Source: Parafrankia discariae
GTDB taxonomy: Bacteria; Actinomycetota; Actinomycetes; Frankiales; Frankiaceae
Direction of reading: 5' to 3'
NCBI RefSeq assembly: GCF_000373365.1
Contig: NZ_KB891159.1
Location: forward strand, 1 to 64,000
Length of the DNA: 64,000 nt
The translations under genes and the position numbers were made by a program. Position 1 is the first letter of the stretch; every line of letters starts with the position of its first letter. The notes beneath the pieces were generated by a model. It worked only from the letters and a program-made list of their open reading frames with translations. It was not told the DNA's origin and ran no database searches. Below, piece after piece: positions 51,149-59,791 of the stretch.

Positions 51149-52669
51149 TCAGGGGGTGCAGGAGGTGTCGGCGGGTAGCGGCGTCGTCCCCGTGGCGGTG
51201 CCGCCGGCCGGCGTCGTGCCCGGGACCGCGGTGCGGTCGGACAGTGTGTCGGGGCCCGTCGTACCGGGAGGCGCGGCGCCGGGGAGCGCGGCGCCGGGGC
51301 CTGTCGTGCCGGGGAGGGTGCCGGCTGTCGCGGCGACGTCCGGTGCCGTGGGCGATCCGGGGGTGCCGCCGTTCTCGGCCGTGGCCCGCATCGGGCCCAC
51401 GATCGCCTCCAGGCCGGCCGGGTCGTGCAGCAGGACCATGCCGTGCGGCGGGATCGTGCCCATCTCGTCGACGGCTCCGTCCGAGGGCAGCGGGACGTAC
51501 GTCGGGATCGTGATGAACCGCAGGCCACCCGGGCCGAGCTCGCTGACCCGCTTCGCCAGCCGGAGCATCTCGGTCTGGGTCAGGCTGTCACTGATCTGCA
51601 GCGCCCCGCCGACCGCGCCGAGCAGGCTGGTGATCCGCGCGGGGTTGGTGAGCACACCGGTGCTCGTCGCCGCGTCGAGCAGCCGGGAGAGGAACTGCTG
51701 CTGGCGCAGGATGCGCAGCCGCTCCTCGCCCAGGGCCTTGCGGGTGCGTACGAACGCCAGCGCCTGGTCGCCGTCGAGCCGGTTCTCGCCGAGCTGGCCC
51801 CGCCACCCCGACTCCCGGTCGCGCAGGTTGCGGGTACTGCCGTCGGGCAGTGGCCGGACGCACACCGTGACGCCGCCGACGGCGTCCGTCATGGCGCGGA
51901 AGCCGGCGAGGTTGATCGAGACGGTGTAGTTGATCTTGAGCCCGGTGAAGGCCTCGAGGGTCGAGATCAGGCCGGGTACCCCCGCGAGCGGGATGATGTC
52001 CGCGATCTTCGATCGGCCGTCCGGGGCGGTGGCGGCGGCCGCGGGCACGACGGGCACGAGCGTGTCGCGCGGGAAGGACACCAGTGTGACGGAGCGGTCC
52101 GCGTCGAAGTGGGCGATGATCGTCGTGTCCGACCGGCTGCCGCCCGGGTCGCCGAACTCGCCGTGGGTGCCCTCCCGGCTGTCGTTGCCGAGCAGCAGGA
52201 CGTTCAGGTCGCCCGGGACCTCCGCGGGCCGGGCCCCGGCGACGGGCGTCCAGTCCTGACGGTCGATCGCGTTGTCGAAGTGCCGGTACGCGGCCCACCC
52301 GACCGAGGTGGCCCCCAGGACGCACAGCGAGACCATCGCGACCAGCGTGACGGACAGCCGGCGCAGCGTGGAACGCCGCCGGCGGACGAGCCGCGGGCTC
52401 AGCTCGGGCGGCAGCGCGGTGGGCGGCCCGAGCGCCGGCGCCGGCTCCCCGACGCCCGTTCCGGGAACATGCGGCTCCGGGGCGTCCGGCTCCGGGGCAT
52501 ACGGCCCCGGGCGTGGCTCCGGGAAGTGCGGCTCCGCGGGACGCACCTGCGGGAGGCGCGGCTCGCGTGGGCTCGGTGGACGCCAGGTCGCGGGCGCGAG
52601 CGGTTCGGCCGGATCCGACCAGATCAGGTCGGATCTTTCTCCTGAAAGCGCGTTTATCGGGCGTCTCAT
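51149..52669 (-). CDS. LytR-CpsA-Psr (LCP) family protein
   Basis: A ~506-residue LCP ligase. A Pro-rich cytoplasmic leader precedes the span LSVTLVAMVSLCVLGATSVGWAAY. The LCP core has NVLLLGNDSREG, SDTTIIAHFDADRSVTLVSFPRDTLV (conserved Asp and Arg), DAVGGVTVCV, and LDGDQALAFVRTRKA with HGLP-like Arg residues, followed by LRILRQQQFLSRLL. It attaches glycans to peptidoglycan outside the membrane. The C-terminal 60 residues are Thr/Pro/Gly-rich and end DTSCTP. No LytR_C domain. The start is uncertain between ATG 52669 and GTG 52741. Confidence 0.93.
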   Translation of the reverse strand: MRRPINALSGERSDLIWSDPAEPLAPATWRPPSPREPRLPQVRPAEPHFPEPRPGPYAPEPDAPEPHVPGTGVGEPAPALGPPTALPPELSPRLVRRRRSTLRRLSVTLVAMVSLCVLGATSVGWAAYRHFDNAIDRQDWTPVAGARPAEVPGDLNVLLLGNDSREGTHGEFGDPGGSRSDTTIIAHFDADRSVTLVSFPRDTLVPVVPAAAATAPDGRSKIADIIPLAGVPGLISTLEAFTGLKINYTVSINLAGFRAMTDAVGGVTVCVRPLPDGSTRNLRDRESGWRGQLGENRLDGDQALAFVRTRKALGEERLRILRQQQFLSRLLDAATSTGVLTNPARITSLLGAVGGALQISDSLTQTEMLRLAKRVSELGPGGLRFITIPTYVPLPSDGAVDEMGTIPPHGMVLLHDPAGLEAIVGPMRATAENGGTPGSPTAPDVAATAGTLPGTTGPGAALPGAAPPGTTGPDTLSDRTAVPGTTPAGGTATGTTPLPADTSCTP

Positions 52670-52801
52670 CGCAGGCTTGAGACGTCCGGCGCCGTCCGGC
52701 GGTTGCTTCAGGTAGTCCAAGGGTGGGGTGTGACGCCCCACACATACGCGCCGTTCGTAAGCGCCGCGGGCGGCCCGCGGATACGGGCGGCCCGCCGCAG
52801 G

Positions 52802-54685
52802 TCAGTACGTGCAGCCGGTGGTCAGCTCGGTCGCCGTCACCGGGGCGGTCGGCCTGGTGGGCACTCCGGGCCCGGTTGGCCCGGTGGATCCCGTCGACCC
52901 CGCGGACCCGGCCGGGGCGCCGCCCGGTGCCGACGGGCGTGGGCCGGAGACCGCCCGGGCCCCGGCGGCGGGGACACCGGAGGGGTCCACCTTCTCGAAC
53001 GACCTGCCCAGCACCAGGGAGACCCGGTCGGCCAGGTCGTCGTCGGGGACGAGCCTGGCGTCGGGCACGACGGCCCGCACCGCGCGCGCCGCCGCCTCCT
53101 GGCCGGGCCCGTACCGCACCTCGCTGGTCTGGAGCCCGCCGCCGGGCCAGTCCCGCGGGGTTCCGACGTGGAACCCGAGATCGGCGAGGTCACCGCGCAC
53201 AGTCGTCGCGAGCCCCCCGACCCGCGCGGCGTTGAACACGTCGACGGAGACCTCGCCCGGCGGCGACGCCGGCGGGCCGGGGGCGACCGTCGGGTCTGTG
53301 TTGTCCCGGGGGCGCAGCGGCGCCAGGAAGGCGTCGAGCTGGGCCTGGTCGTACAGCTGCACGGAGCCGAACCGGGGCAGCTCACCGAGCGCGTTCCCGC
53401 CCTCGGCCGGCGACGGCGCGTGCACGGGGATCGTCACGAACCTGATCTGGTCGGAGCTCATCGAGCCCATCCGCTTCGCGAGCAGCCGGAGATCCTCGAT
53501 GTCCGTCCCGTCGTCGATGGTCAGGGCGCGGGTCACCGCGCTGATCAGGTTCTCCAGCCGGGCCGGGTTCGTCAGCACGCCGTCGCCGGTGGCCTTGCGG
53601 AAGACCGCCCCGATGAACTGCTGCTGCCGGCGGATGCGGTCGAAGTCGTTGTCGGGCAGGCCGTGGCGCTGGCGGACGAACGCGAGGGCCTGGTCGCCGT
53701 TGAGGTGGTTCTCGCCGACCTGCCCCCGCCACTGGGACCACTCGTCGCGCAGGTTGCTCCGCCGCCCGTCCGGCAGCGCCTTCACGCAGACCGTCACCCC
53801 GCCGATCGCGTCGGTCATCTCGCGGAAGCCGGCGAGGTCCACGGACACGTAGTGGTCGACGCGGATGTCGGTGAGGTCCTCGATGGTCCGCACCAGCAGC
53901 CCCGGGCCGCCGATGGAGATCGCCTGGGTCAGCTTGTCCCGGCCGTGCCCGGGGATGCGCACGAGGGTGTCGCGGGGGAACGACACAAGCGTCGTCGTCC
54001 CGTTCGCGTCGAGGTGGGCGAGGATCGTGGTGTCCGAGCGCTGGCCGGCGACCTCGCCGCCGCGCTGGAACTCACCGCCGGTGCCGGCCCGGCTGTCCGA
54101 GCCCACCAGCAGGAAGTTGGTCGTCCCCTCGACGGGGCCCGCCGGGCGTTCGCCGTCCAGGCTCAGCCGTAGCCGGTTGATCTGGCGGTCGAAGTGCTCG
54201 TAGACGGCGAACCCGCCGACGGCGAAGGCGAAGATCAGGCAGGACAGGATGGCGGAGAGGACGACGGCGACCCGCGACGCCACCCCACGCGGCCGGCCGG
54301 CCGGCGGCGGAAGCCGCCGTGACCCGTGGCCGCCGTGGCCGCCGGCGCCGCTGTCGTCGCCGTGGCCGTTCGCGTCGCCGGGATCGAGATCGGTGTCGCC
54401 GTCGCCGTGCTGGTGGCTGTGGCTGTGGCTGTGCTGGTGGTCGTGGTGGGCGCCGTGGTCGTGGTCGGCCTGGTTCGGCCCCGGCCCCCGCCCCGGCTCG
54501 GTGAGTCCGGTGAGCTCGGCGTCCGACCCGTCCTGGCCCGTGTGGGTGACCTCGCGCCGGAGTGAACGTGCGCGCGGCCGCCGCCTGGGCCTGCGCCGCC
54601 AGCCCACCGCCGGGTCGGAACCGGTGCGGGGCGGCTCAGGCCCCTGCCGGGACCCTGCCGAGGTGCGCGGTCCAGCGCCGGTCAC
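52802..54685 (-). CDS. LCP family protein with LytR_C domain and His-rich N-terminus
   Basis: A 627-residue LCP ligase. Residues 74-120 hold 13 His in an Asp/His/Gly stretch, on the cytoplasmic side of the span (VASRVAVVLSAILSCLIFAF, about 135-154). The LCP core includes NFLLVGSDSRAG, SDTTILAHLDAN, VSFPRDTLVRI, DAIGGVTVCVKALPDG and NGDQALAFVRQRHG. A LytR_C domain (about 480-560: VSVDVFNAARVGGLATTV) and a Gly/Pro/Thr tail ending TTGCTY follow. It probably works with the neighbouring LCP protein on wall-glycan ligation. GTG 54685 follows GAGGGGGG. Confidence 0.93.
   Translation of the reverse strand: MTGAGPRTSAGSRQGPEPPRTGSDPAVGWRRRPRRRPRARSLRREVTHTGQDGSDAELTGLTEPGRGPGPNQADHDHGAHHDHQHSHSHSHQHGDGDTDLDPGDANGHGDDSGAGGHGGHGSRRLPPPAGRPRGVASRVAVVLSAILSCLIFAFAVGGFAVYEHFDRQINRLRLSLDGERPAGPVEGTTNFLLVGSDSRAGTGGEFQRGGEVAGQRSDTTILAHLDANGTTTLVSFPRDTLVRIPGHGRDKLTQAISIGGPGLLVRTIEDLTDIRVDHYVSVDLAGFREMTDAIGGVTVCVKALPDGRRSNLRDEWSQWRGQVGENHLNGDQALAFVRQRHGLPDNDFDRIRRQQQFIGAVFRKATGDGVLTNPARLENLISAVTRALTIDDGTDIEDLRLLAKRMGSMSSDQIRFVTIPVHAPSPAEGGNALGELPRFGSVQLYDQAQLDAFLAPLRPRDNTDPTVAPGPPASPPGEVSVDVFNAARVGGLATTVRGDLADLGFHVGTPRDWPGGGLQTSEVRYGPGQEAAARAVRAVVPDARLVPDDDLADRVSLVLGRSFEKVDPSGVPAAGARAVSGPRPSAPGGAPAGSAGSTGSTGPTGPGVPTRPTAPVTATELTTGCTY
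54407..54466 (-). repeat. His-rich GTGGTG/GTGGCT repeat in the LCP gene
   Basis: Near-tandem hexamers encode alternating HD, HQ and HS residues (74-93 of the protein). Ten of 20 residues are His. Confidence 0.7.
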
Positions 54686-54971
54686 CGCGTCCCCCCTCTG
54701 TGGTGTGCCGGGAATGTCGGCGTGCCTGTCGGTCGACCGGCCGGCCCGTCGGACGGCTGGCAGCCCGGTCCGCGGCGGCGTCGGAGACCCGCACCCCTTG
54801 GTTACTCAACGTACCCGGAAGGTGACGGCGTAAGCGCTCGCGGGTCGGCGTCCGCGTGAACTTGTCGCAAGGAAAGGTTGGACGGGAGATCTGACTGTGG
54901 CGTGCATCACGTTTTGGTTACCTTCCGTCAGTGCCTGTCTCCCGGAACGGCCCACGATAGGGTTTCGGATC
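54686..54971. promoter_or_regulatory. divergent promoter region between LCP gene and rmlA
   Basis: About 285 bases. Only the rmlA -10 candidate at 54958 stands out. Confidence 0.4.
54958..54963 (+). promoter_or_regulatory. -10 box TAGGGT for a leaderless rmlA transcript
   Basis: TAGGGT ends eight bases before the ATG at 54972. No ribosome binding site is seen. Confidence 0.45.
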
Positions 54972-56042
54972 ATGAAGGCACTCGTGCTCGCCGGTGGCTC
55001 CGGGACCCGTCTTCGGCCGATCACCCACACCTCCGCCAAGCAACTCGTGCCGGTCGCCAACAAGCCGGTGCTGTTCTACGGGCTCGAGGCGATCCGCGGC
55101 GCCGGGATCACCGACGTCGGGATCATCGTCGGTGAGACGGCTGCCGAGATCGAGAGCGCGGTCGGCGACGGATCTCAGTTCGGCATCACGGTCACCTACA
55201 TCCGCCAGGAAGCGCCCCTCGGTCTGGCGCACGCCGTCCTCATCGCGCGGGACTTCCTCGCCGACGAGCCGTTCGTGATGTACCTCGGCGACAACATGAT
55301 CATCGGAGGGATCTCCGGGCTGGTCGAGGAGTTCCGGCGCGCCACCTCCGACGCGCTCATCCTGCTCACCAAGGTCGACAACCCCTCGGCGTTCGGCGTC
55401 GCCGAGCTCGGCGCGGACGGCCGGATCATCCGGCTCGTCGAGAAGCCCGCCGACCCGCCGAGCGACCTCGCGCTCGTCGGTGTCTACATGTTCGGCCTCG
55501 CGATCCACGAGGCCGTCCGCTCGATCAAGCCCTCGGGGCGCGGCGAGCTCGAGATCACCGAAGCGATCCAGTGGCTCGTGGACGGCGGCTACGAGGTCGC
55601 GCCGCACCTCGTCGAGGGCTACTGGAAGGACACCGGCCGGCTCGACGACATGCTGGAGACCAACCGGCACATCCTCGAGTCGATCGAGCCCGCCATCCAC
55701 GGCACCGTGGACGAGCACAGCACCATCGTCGGTCGGGTGGTGATCGAGGAGGGCGCCTCCCTGGTGCGCTCGACGGTGCGCGGCCCGGCGATCATCGGCC
55801 GGGGCACCCGGCTGGTCGACACCTACGTAGGTCCCTTCACCTCGATCTACCACTCGTGCGTCGTCGAACAGACCGAGATCGAGTACTCGATCGTGCTCGA
55901 GCGGGCCACCATCCGCGGCATCGGCCGCATCGAGGATTCCCTCATCGGGCGGGACGCCGAGGTCGTACCGTCGAGCGCGCTCCCCAGGGCGCACCGTCTG
56001 ATGATCGGCGACCACTCCCGGGTCTCGGTCGCGACGACCTGA
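54972..56042 (+). CDS. rmlA: glucose-1-phosphate thymidylyltransferase, long form
   Basis: A 356-residue nucleotidyltransferase with the N-terminal signature LAGGSGTRLRPIT and catalytic KQLVPVANKP, then YLGDNMIIGG (metal Asp), FGVAEL, VEKPADPPSD, GYWKDTGRLDDML, and a C-terminal left-handed beta-helix (AIIGRGTRLVDTYVGPF). The ~355-residue length places it with the long StrD/GraD type used for deoxysugars, against the ~290 residues of short RmlA. It makes dTDP-glucose for the rhamnose path completed by RmlD at 58762; RmlB and RmlC are not in the window. ATG 54972 is chosen over an upstream frame. Confidence 0.93.
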   Translation: MKALVLAGGSGTRLRPITHTSAKQLVPVANKPVLFYGLEAIRGAGITDVGIIVGETAAEIESAVGDGSQFGITVTYIRQEAPLGLAHAVLIARDFLADEPFVMYLGDNMIIGGISGLVEEFRRATSDALILLTKVDNPSAFGVAELGADGRIIRLVEKPADPPSDLALVGVYMFGLAIHEAVRSIKPSGRGELEITEAIQWLVDGGYEVAPHLVEGYWKDTGRLDDMLETNRHILESIEPAIHGTVDEHSTIVGRVVIEEGASLVRSTVRGPAIIGRGTRLVDTYVGPFTSIYHSCVVEQTEIEYSIVLERATIRGIGRIEDSLIGRDAEVVPSSALPRAHRLMIGDHSRVSVATT

Positions 56043-56061
56043 ACGAGCCTCGATCCGACGG

Positions 56062-56230
56062 TGGCGGGCCCGGTCGGCTCGGTCGGGCTTGGGCGGGTCC
56101 TGTCGATTCTGGCTCGGCCCGGTCGGGCTTGGCGGGTCCTGTCGGCTCTGGCTCGGCCCGGTCGGGTTTGTCCGGCCCTGGCTCTCGGGCTCGGGCTGGC
56201 CCTGGCGATTCTGGCGGGTTCGGTCGGGCC
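56062..56230. repeat. ~40-bp degenerate tandem repeats
   Basis: Two good units at 56081-56120 and 56121-56159 (GGTCGGGCTTGGGCGGGTCC start, GGCTCGGCCC end) and a decayed third to about 56215. They adjoin structured repeat copy B and are absent beside copy A. Confidence 0.7.
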
Positions 56231-56243
56231 TGGCCGACCCCGG

Positions 56244-56391
56244 TCGATCCGTTTCGGGCGCTCGGCTACTCGCCGTTTGATCTCCTTCTCGCCGTTTCGG
56301 GTGGCATTCCGGGCGAATCCGCTCTGGAGCGGCGAGAAGGATGCCAAACGGCGAGCAGGCCACCCCCAGGGGTGGGGGTTTTGTCCAATAG
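56244..56391 (-). repeat. structured intergenic repeat, copy B
   Basis: Inverted relative to copy A. Arms CTCGCCGTTTG (56269-56279) and CAAACGGCGAG (56345-56355) plus inner CTTCTCGCCG/CGGCGAGAAG pairing give a longer stem than in copy A. It lies between converging rmlA and the glycosyltransferase. Confidence 0.75.
56360..56383 (+). terminator. hairpin with T-run inside copy B
   Basis: CCACCCC and GGGGTGG pair around a two-base loop, followed by GGGTTTTG on the plus strand. It may end the rmlA transcript. Confidence 0.5.
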
Positions 56392-56465
56392 ATAGCGATC
56401 TGGTGGGTGCTGCGGTGCTGTGATGCTGCGGATCAGCCGGTTCGGCCTGCCCTGACGGGCGGCGG

Positions 56466-58640
56466 TCAGCCTGCGGGCGTGCCGACGGGGGCGCCGTCGG
56501 GCGTGCCGGCGATGCCGATGCCGATGTCGGCGGGCGTGCCGGTGGTGCCGTCGGGCGTGCCGGTGCCGGTACCGGCGGTGGTGCGGTGGCGCAGGGCCGG
56601 AATGAGGGCGAACGTGAGGGCGATGATCCACAGCAGCGCCATCCCGACGATGACGGTGATGGTGACGCCGGCGGGGAGCGGGGCCCAGCGGGAGATCGCG
56701 GTCACGACGTCCGGGACACGGGCGGGAGTGAAGGAGACCTGGCGCGGCAGCCAGTAGTAGCTGCACACGGCGAGCAGGGCGAGGGCCTGCATGACGAGCC
56801 CGCCGGCCAGCACGATCACCGGTGCCCACCGGGCCCGGGCGCCCAGCAGCCGGCCGAGCCCGGCAACCGTGACGACCGCGAGCCCGACGATTCCCAGGTA
56901 CAGGTAGCGGCCCTGCACGGCGATGCCGCGGGTGTACCGCTCGTACTCGGCCCAGCTGCGCTGCCCGACCATCAGGTACGCGAAGGCCACCGGGGCGAGC
57001 AGTACCAGCGGCGCCGCCAGCCGAGCCGGCCAACCGAGGCTCCCGGCAGATGCCCCGGCGGGCGACGAGGCTGGTGTTCCGGCGGGCGGCGGGGCGGGGG
57101 CCGGGGCCCGCCGGGCAGCGGTGATCACGGCGAGGGCGCACAGGACGGTCGTGACCGCCGTCGCGGCGACGATCGCGACCGGGGAGAGCTGCGGCGGCTC
57201 GAACATGCCGAGACCGCCCCAGAACCTGCTGATCATCGTCCGGACGAAGTACCAGAACCAGGTGAGGAAGGAGTCGGGGAGCAGGAGGGCCTCGCGGCGC
57301 GGCGGGTTCGTGGCCCACCCGTTCGGCTGGACAGCGTCGTACAGCAGGTAGTTGCGGATCCACCACCAGCCGCCGATGACCAGCCCGAGCCCGACCGCGA
57401 TCGCCGCCGGCGGCAGCGGCAGCCGGACCCGGCCCTCGCCCCGAGCAGGCTCGGCGCCGGACGCGGCCCCGATCTCGGCGCTGGCCTGGGCTCGCCGGGC
57501 GTGCAGCCAGCCGACCAGGTAGGCGGCGGCGATCGTGAAGGGGAGGGCGAAGGCGAAGGCCTTGGACAGCATGGCCACGCCGAACCAGAGGCCGGCCCAC
57601 CCCGCGGTCCGCCGGCGCAGGTCACCGCGGACGACGCCGGCCAGGACCACGGTGAGGGCACCGGTCGCCAGGATGAGGATGCCGTCGTTGTTGAAGGTGG
57701 CGCCGACCCGGGTGAACCCGGGGATCGCCAGCGGAAGGGCCGCCGCGGCCGTGGCGAGCGGGCCGCGCAGGCCGAACCGGCGCGCCGCGGCCCACGCCAG
57801 CAGCGGCAGCGGGGCCACGATCAGGATGTTGAGCAGCCGCAGGACCAGCACCTGCTGGTCGTAGGCCCAGTGCTCGGAGCCGGGCAGCGCCTCCAGCAGG
57901 CCCGCGCCGACGGCGTAGACGAGCGGCGGATGCTGGATCATCTGGTTGGACAGCCGGCCGTCGTCCACCGGGGTCGGCCCGCCGAGCTCGTCGAACGACT
58001 GCCGGGCGTCGCGCGGGGTGGGGGTGATCTCCGCGAACGACGGGGAGCCGCGCCGCTTGCCGCCGGACTGGAACATGTCCTGGAACCGGCCGCGGTCGAA
58101 GTCGTCGGACGTCGCCGCCACCCCGGTGGCGATCATCTTCTCGCCCGGTGCCGGCCAGCCGGCCCCGTGCTGCAGGCCGTAGACCATGTCGACGTGCTGG
58201 GCCTCGTCGTAGCCCGTCCAGGTCGTGTACACGAACGAGTAGGTCACGAGCAGGGCCACATGCAGCGCGGTGATCAGTAGAACGATGATCGGTACCCGCC
58301 GCCCACGTCGCGGGCGCCGGGCGCCGGGCGCCGGCTCGCCGGGCGCGGACTCGTCTGACTCCGGCTCGCCGGGCGTGGGCTCGTCCGGCTTCGCCGCCGG
58401 CTCGTCCGACGCCACCGCGGATGCCGCCGGGTCGGCCGGCGCCGGGATGACCGGGATGGCCGGGACGGGTGTGGCCGGTGCGGCTGGCACATCCGGGCCG
58501 GGGGGCACCTCGAGGCCACCTGGTGATTGCGGGCCGGCGGTCGCGGCCTCCGCGGTGCCCGTGCCGGCCGGGCCGCCTGACCTGCGGGACTGATCCTCGC
58601 GCAGGTCGGGTTTTTCGGTCATCGGCGTCTCGGGCGTCAC
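56466..58640 (-). CDS. polytopic GT-C-type glycosyltransferase-like membrane protein
   Basis: A ~724-residue protein. A ~130-residue Pro/Ala/Glu-rich cytoplasmic leader precedes multiple membrane spans starting with VPIIVLLITALHVALLVTYSFV. The first extracytoplasmic loop has the acidic pair YDEAQHVDMVYG typical of GT-C enzymes, then a long loop (FDRGRFQDMFQ) before ~10 further spans. It probably transfers a lipid-linked sugar to wall glycans. The C-terminus is a GTPDGTTGTPADIGI tail of short repeats. GTG 58640 is chosen because TACCCT lies seven bases upstream; ATG 58622 is possible. Confidence 0.82.
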   Translation of the reverse strand: MTPETPMTEKPDLREDQSRRSGGPAGTGTAEAATAGPQSPGGLEVPPGPDVPAAPATPVPAIPVIPAPADPAASAVASDEPAAKPDEPTPGEPESDESAPGEPAPGARRPRRGRRVPIIVLLITALHVALLVTYSFVYTTWTGYDEAQHVDMVYGLQHGAGWPAPGEKMIATGVAATSDDFDRGRFQDMFQSGGKRRGSPSFAEITPTPRDARQSFDELGGPTPVDDGRLSNQMIQHPPLVYAVGAGLLEALPGSEHWAYDQQVLVLRLLNILIVAPLPLLAWAAARRFGLRGPLATAAAALPLAIPGFTRVGATFNNDGILILATGALTVVLAGVVRGDLRRRTAGWAGLWFGVAMLSKAFAFALPFTIAAAYLVGWLHARRAQASAEIGAASGAEPARGEGRVRLPLPPAAIAVGLGLVIGGWWWIRNYLLYDAVQPNGWATNPPRREALLLPDSFLTWFWYFVRTMISRFWGGLGMFEPPQLSPVAIVAATAVTTVLCALAVITAARRAPAPAPPPAGTPASSPAGASAGSLGWPARLAAPLVLLAPVAFAYLMVGQRSWAEYERYTRGIAVQGRYLYLGIVGLAVVTVAGLGRLLGARARWAPVIVLAGGLVMQALALLAVCSYYWLPRQVSFTPARVPDVVTAISRWAPLPAGVTITVIVGMALLWIIALTFALIPALRHRTTAGTGTGTPDGTTGTPADIGIGIAGTPDGAPVGTPAG

Positions 58641-58647
58641 CGGGATC

Positions 58648-58653
58648 AGGGTA
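58648..58653 (-). promoter_or_regulatory. -10 box TACCCT for a leaderless transcript
   Basis: On the minus strand TACCCT is followed by seven bases and the GTG at 58640. Divergent from rmlD. Confidence 0.48.
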
Positions 58654-58761
58654 GCCGCCCCTTCTCGGGCCGGTCGGTGTCGGTCCGGCCGACTGCGCGT
58701 GATGGCGAGGTCACTGTCGGGGTGTCGCCGGCTGTTCGGATACGTCTGCCAGACTCGCGGG

Positions 58762-59667
58762 GTGCGCATCCTCGTCACTGGTGCCGGTGGACAGCTCGGT
58801 AGCGATCTGTGTCGTCTCCTCGACGCGGCGTCGCAGGTTGACAACCCGCGAGTGCGGGCCTGGTGCGGGCTCGCCCGATCCGAGCTCGACCTCGCCGACG
58901 CGGCCCAGGTGCGCGCGGTCATCGCCGACCAGGCCCGGCCGGCGAAGATCCAGGGCGGGCTGGTCGTGATCAACACCGCCGCCTGGACGAACGTGGACGG
59001 CGCCGAGTCGGACGAGGCGGGCGCGTACGCCGTGAACGCCACCGGCGCGGCCCACCTGGCCGCCGCGTGCGCCCAGGCCGGCGCGGCACTCGTCCACCTC
59101 TCCACCGACTACGTGTTCGACGGTGACGCGGCCAAGCCCTACGAGGCGGACGACCCGCCGGCCCCGGTGTCGGTGTACGGCCGGACGAAGCTCGCGGGGG
59201 AGGAGGCCGTCCTGGCGCTCTGCCCGGAGTCGTACGTCGTGCGGACGGCGTGGGTGTACGGGCGTACCGGCGGCAACTTCGTGAAGACGATCGCCCGGCT
59301 GGCTCGTGAGCGCGACGAGCTCGCCGTCGTCGCGGACCAGCACGGCAGCCCGACCTGGTCGGCCGATCTCGCCGCCGGCCTGCTCGACCTGGTCACCGCG
59401 CGCCCGGCGCCCGGGGTCTACCACTGCACCGCGGCCGGGGAGACGACCTGGTACGGCTTCGCCCGGGCGATCGTCGCGGCGCTCGGCCAGGACCCGGCGA
59501 AGGTCCGGCCGACGACGACGGAGGAGTTCCCCCGCCCGGCCCGCCGGCCGGCCTACTCGGTGCTCTCGGCCCGGTCGTGGCTGGACGCCGGCCTGCGGCC
59601 GCTGCGCTCCTGGGAGGACGGGTTCGCCGCCGCGTTCGCCGAGTTCGGCGCCGAGCTGCACGGCTGA
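58762..59667 (+). CDS. rmlD: dTDP-4-dehydrorhamnose reductase
   Basis: A 301-residue extended SDR. It has the Rossmann motif VTGAGGQLGSDL, INTAAWTNVDGAESD, STDYVFDG, the catalytic YGRTK (Tyr/Lys), and VVRTAWVYG. It reduces dTDP-4-keto-rhamnose to dTDP-rhamnose for cell-wall linkers, downstream of the RmlA encoded 2.7 kb left. GTG 58762 starts right at the Rossmann strand (VRILVTGAGG); a longer frame upstream has no similarity. Confidence 0.95.
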   Translation: MRILVTGAGGQLGSDLCRLLDAASQVDNPRVRAWCGLARSELDLADAAQVRAVIADQARPAKIQGGLVVINTAAWTNVDGAESDEAGAYAVNATGAAHLAAACAQAGAALVHLSTDYVFDGDAAKPYEADDPPAPVSVYGRTKLAGEEAVLALCPESYVVRTAWVYGRTGGNFVKTIARLARERDELAVVADQHGSPTWSADLAAGLLDLVTARPAPGVYHCTAAGETTWYGFARAIVAALGQDPAKVRPTTTEEFPRPARRPAYSVLSARSWLDAGLRPLRSWEDGFAAAFAEFGAELHG

Positions 59668-59778
59668 CACCGGCGTGGCCACGCCGGCGGGCCGCCCGGT
59701 CGTCGAGCGGCCGGCGACCGGCCGGCGACCGGCCCGGGGACTCGCCGTCGGTGCAGATCTCGGCTCACGTCCAGCGGG

Positions 59779-59784
59779 TAGCTT
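59779..59784 (+). promoter_or_regulatory. -10 box TAGCTT for a leaderless metG transcript
   Basis: TAGCTT is seven bases before the GTG at 59792. It would be too close to the ATG at 59786, which favours the GTG as start. Confidence 0.5.
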
Positions 59785-59791
59785 GATGGCT

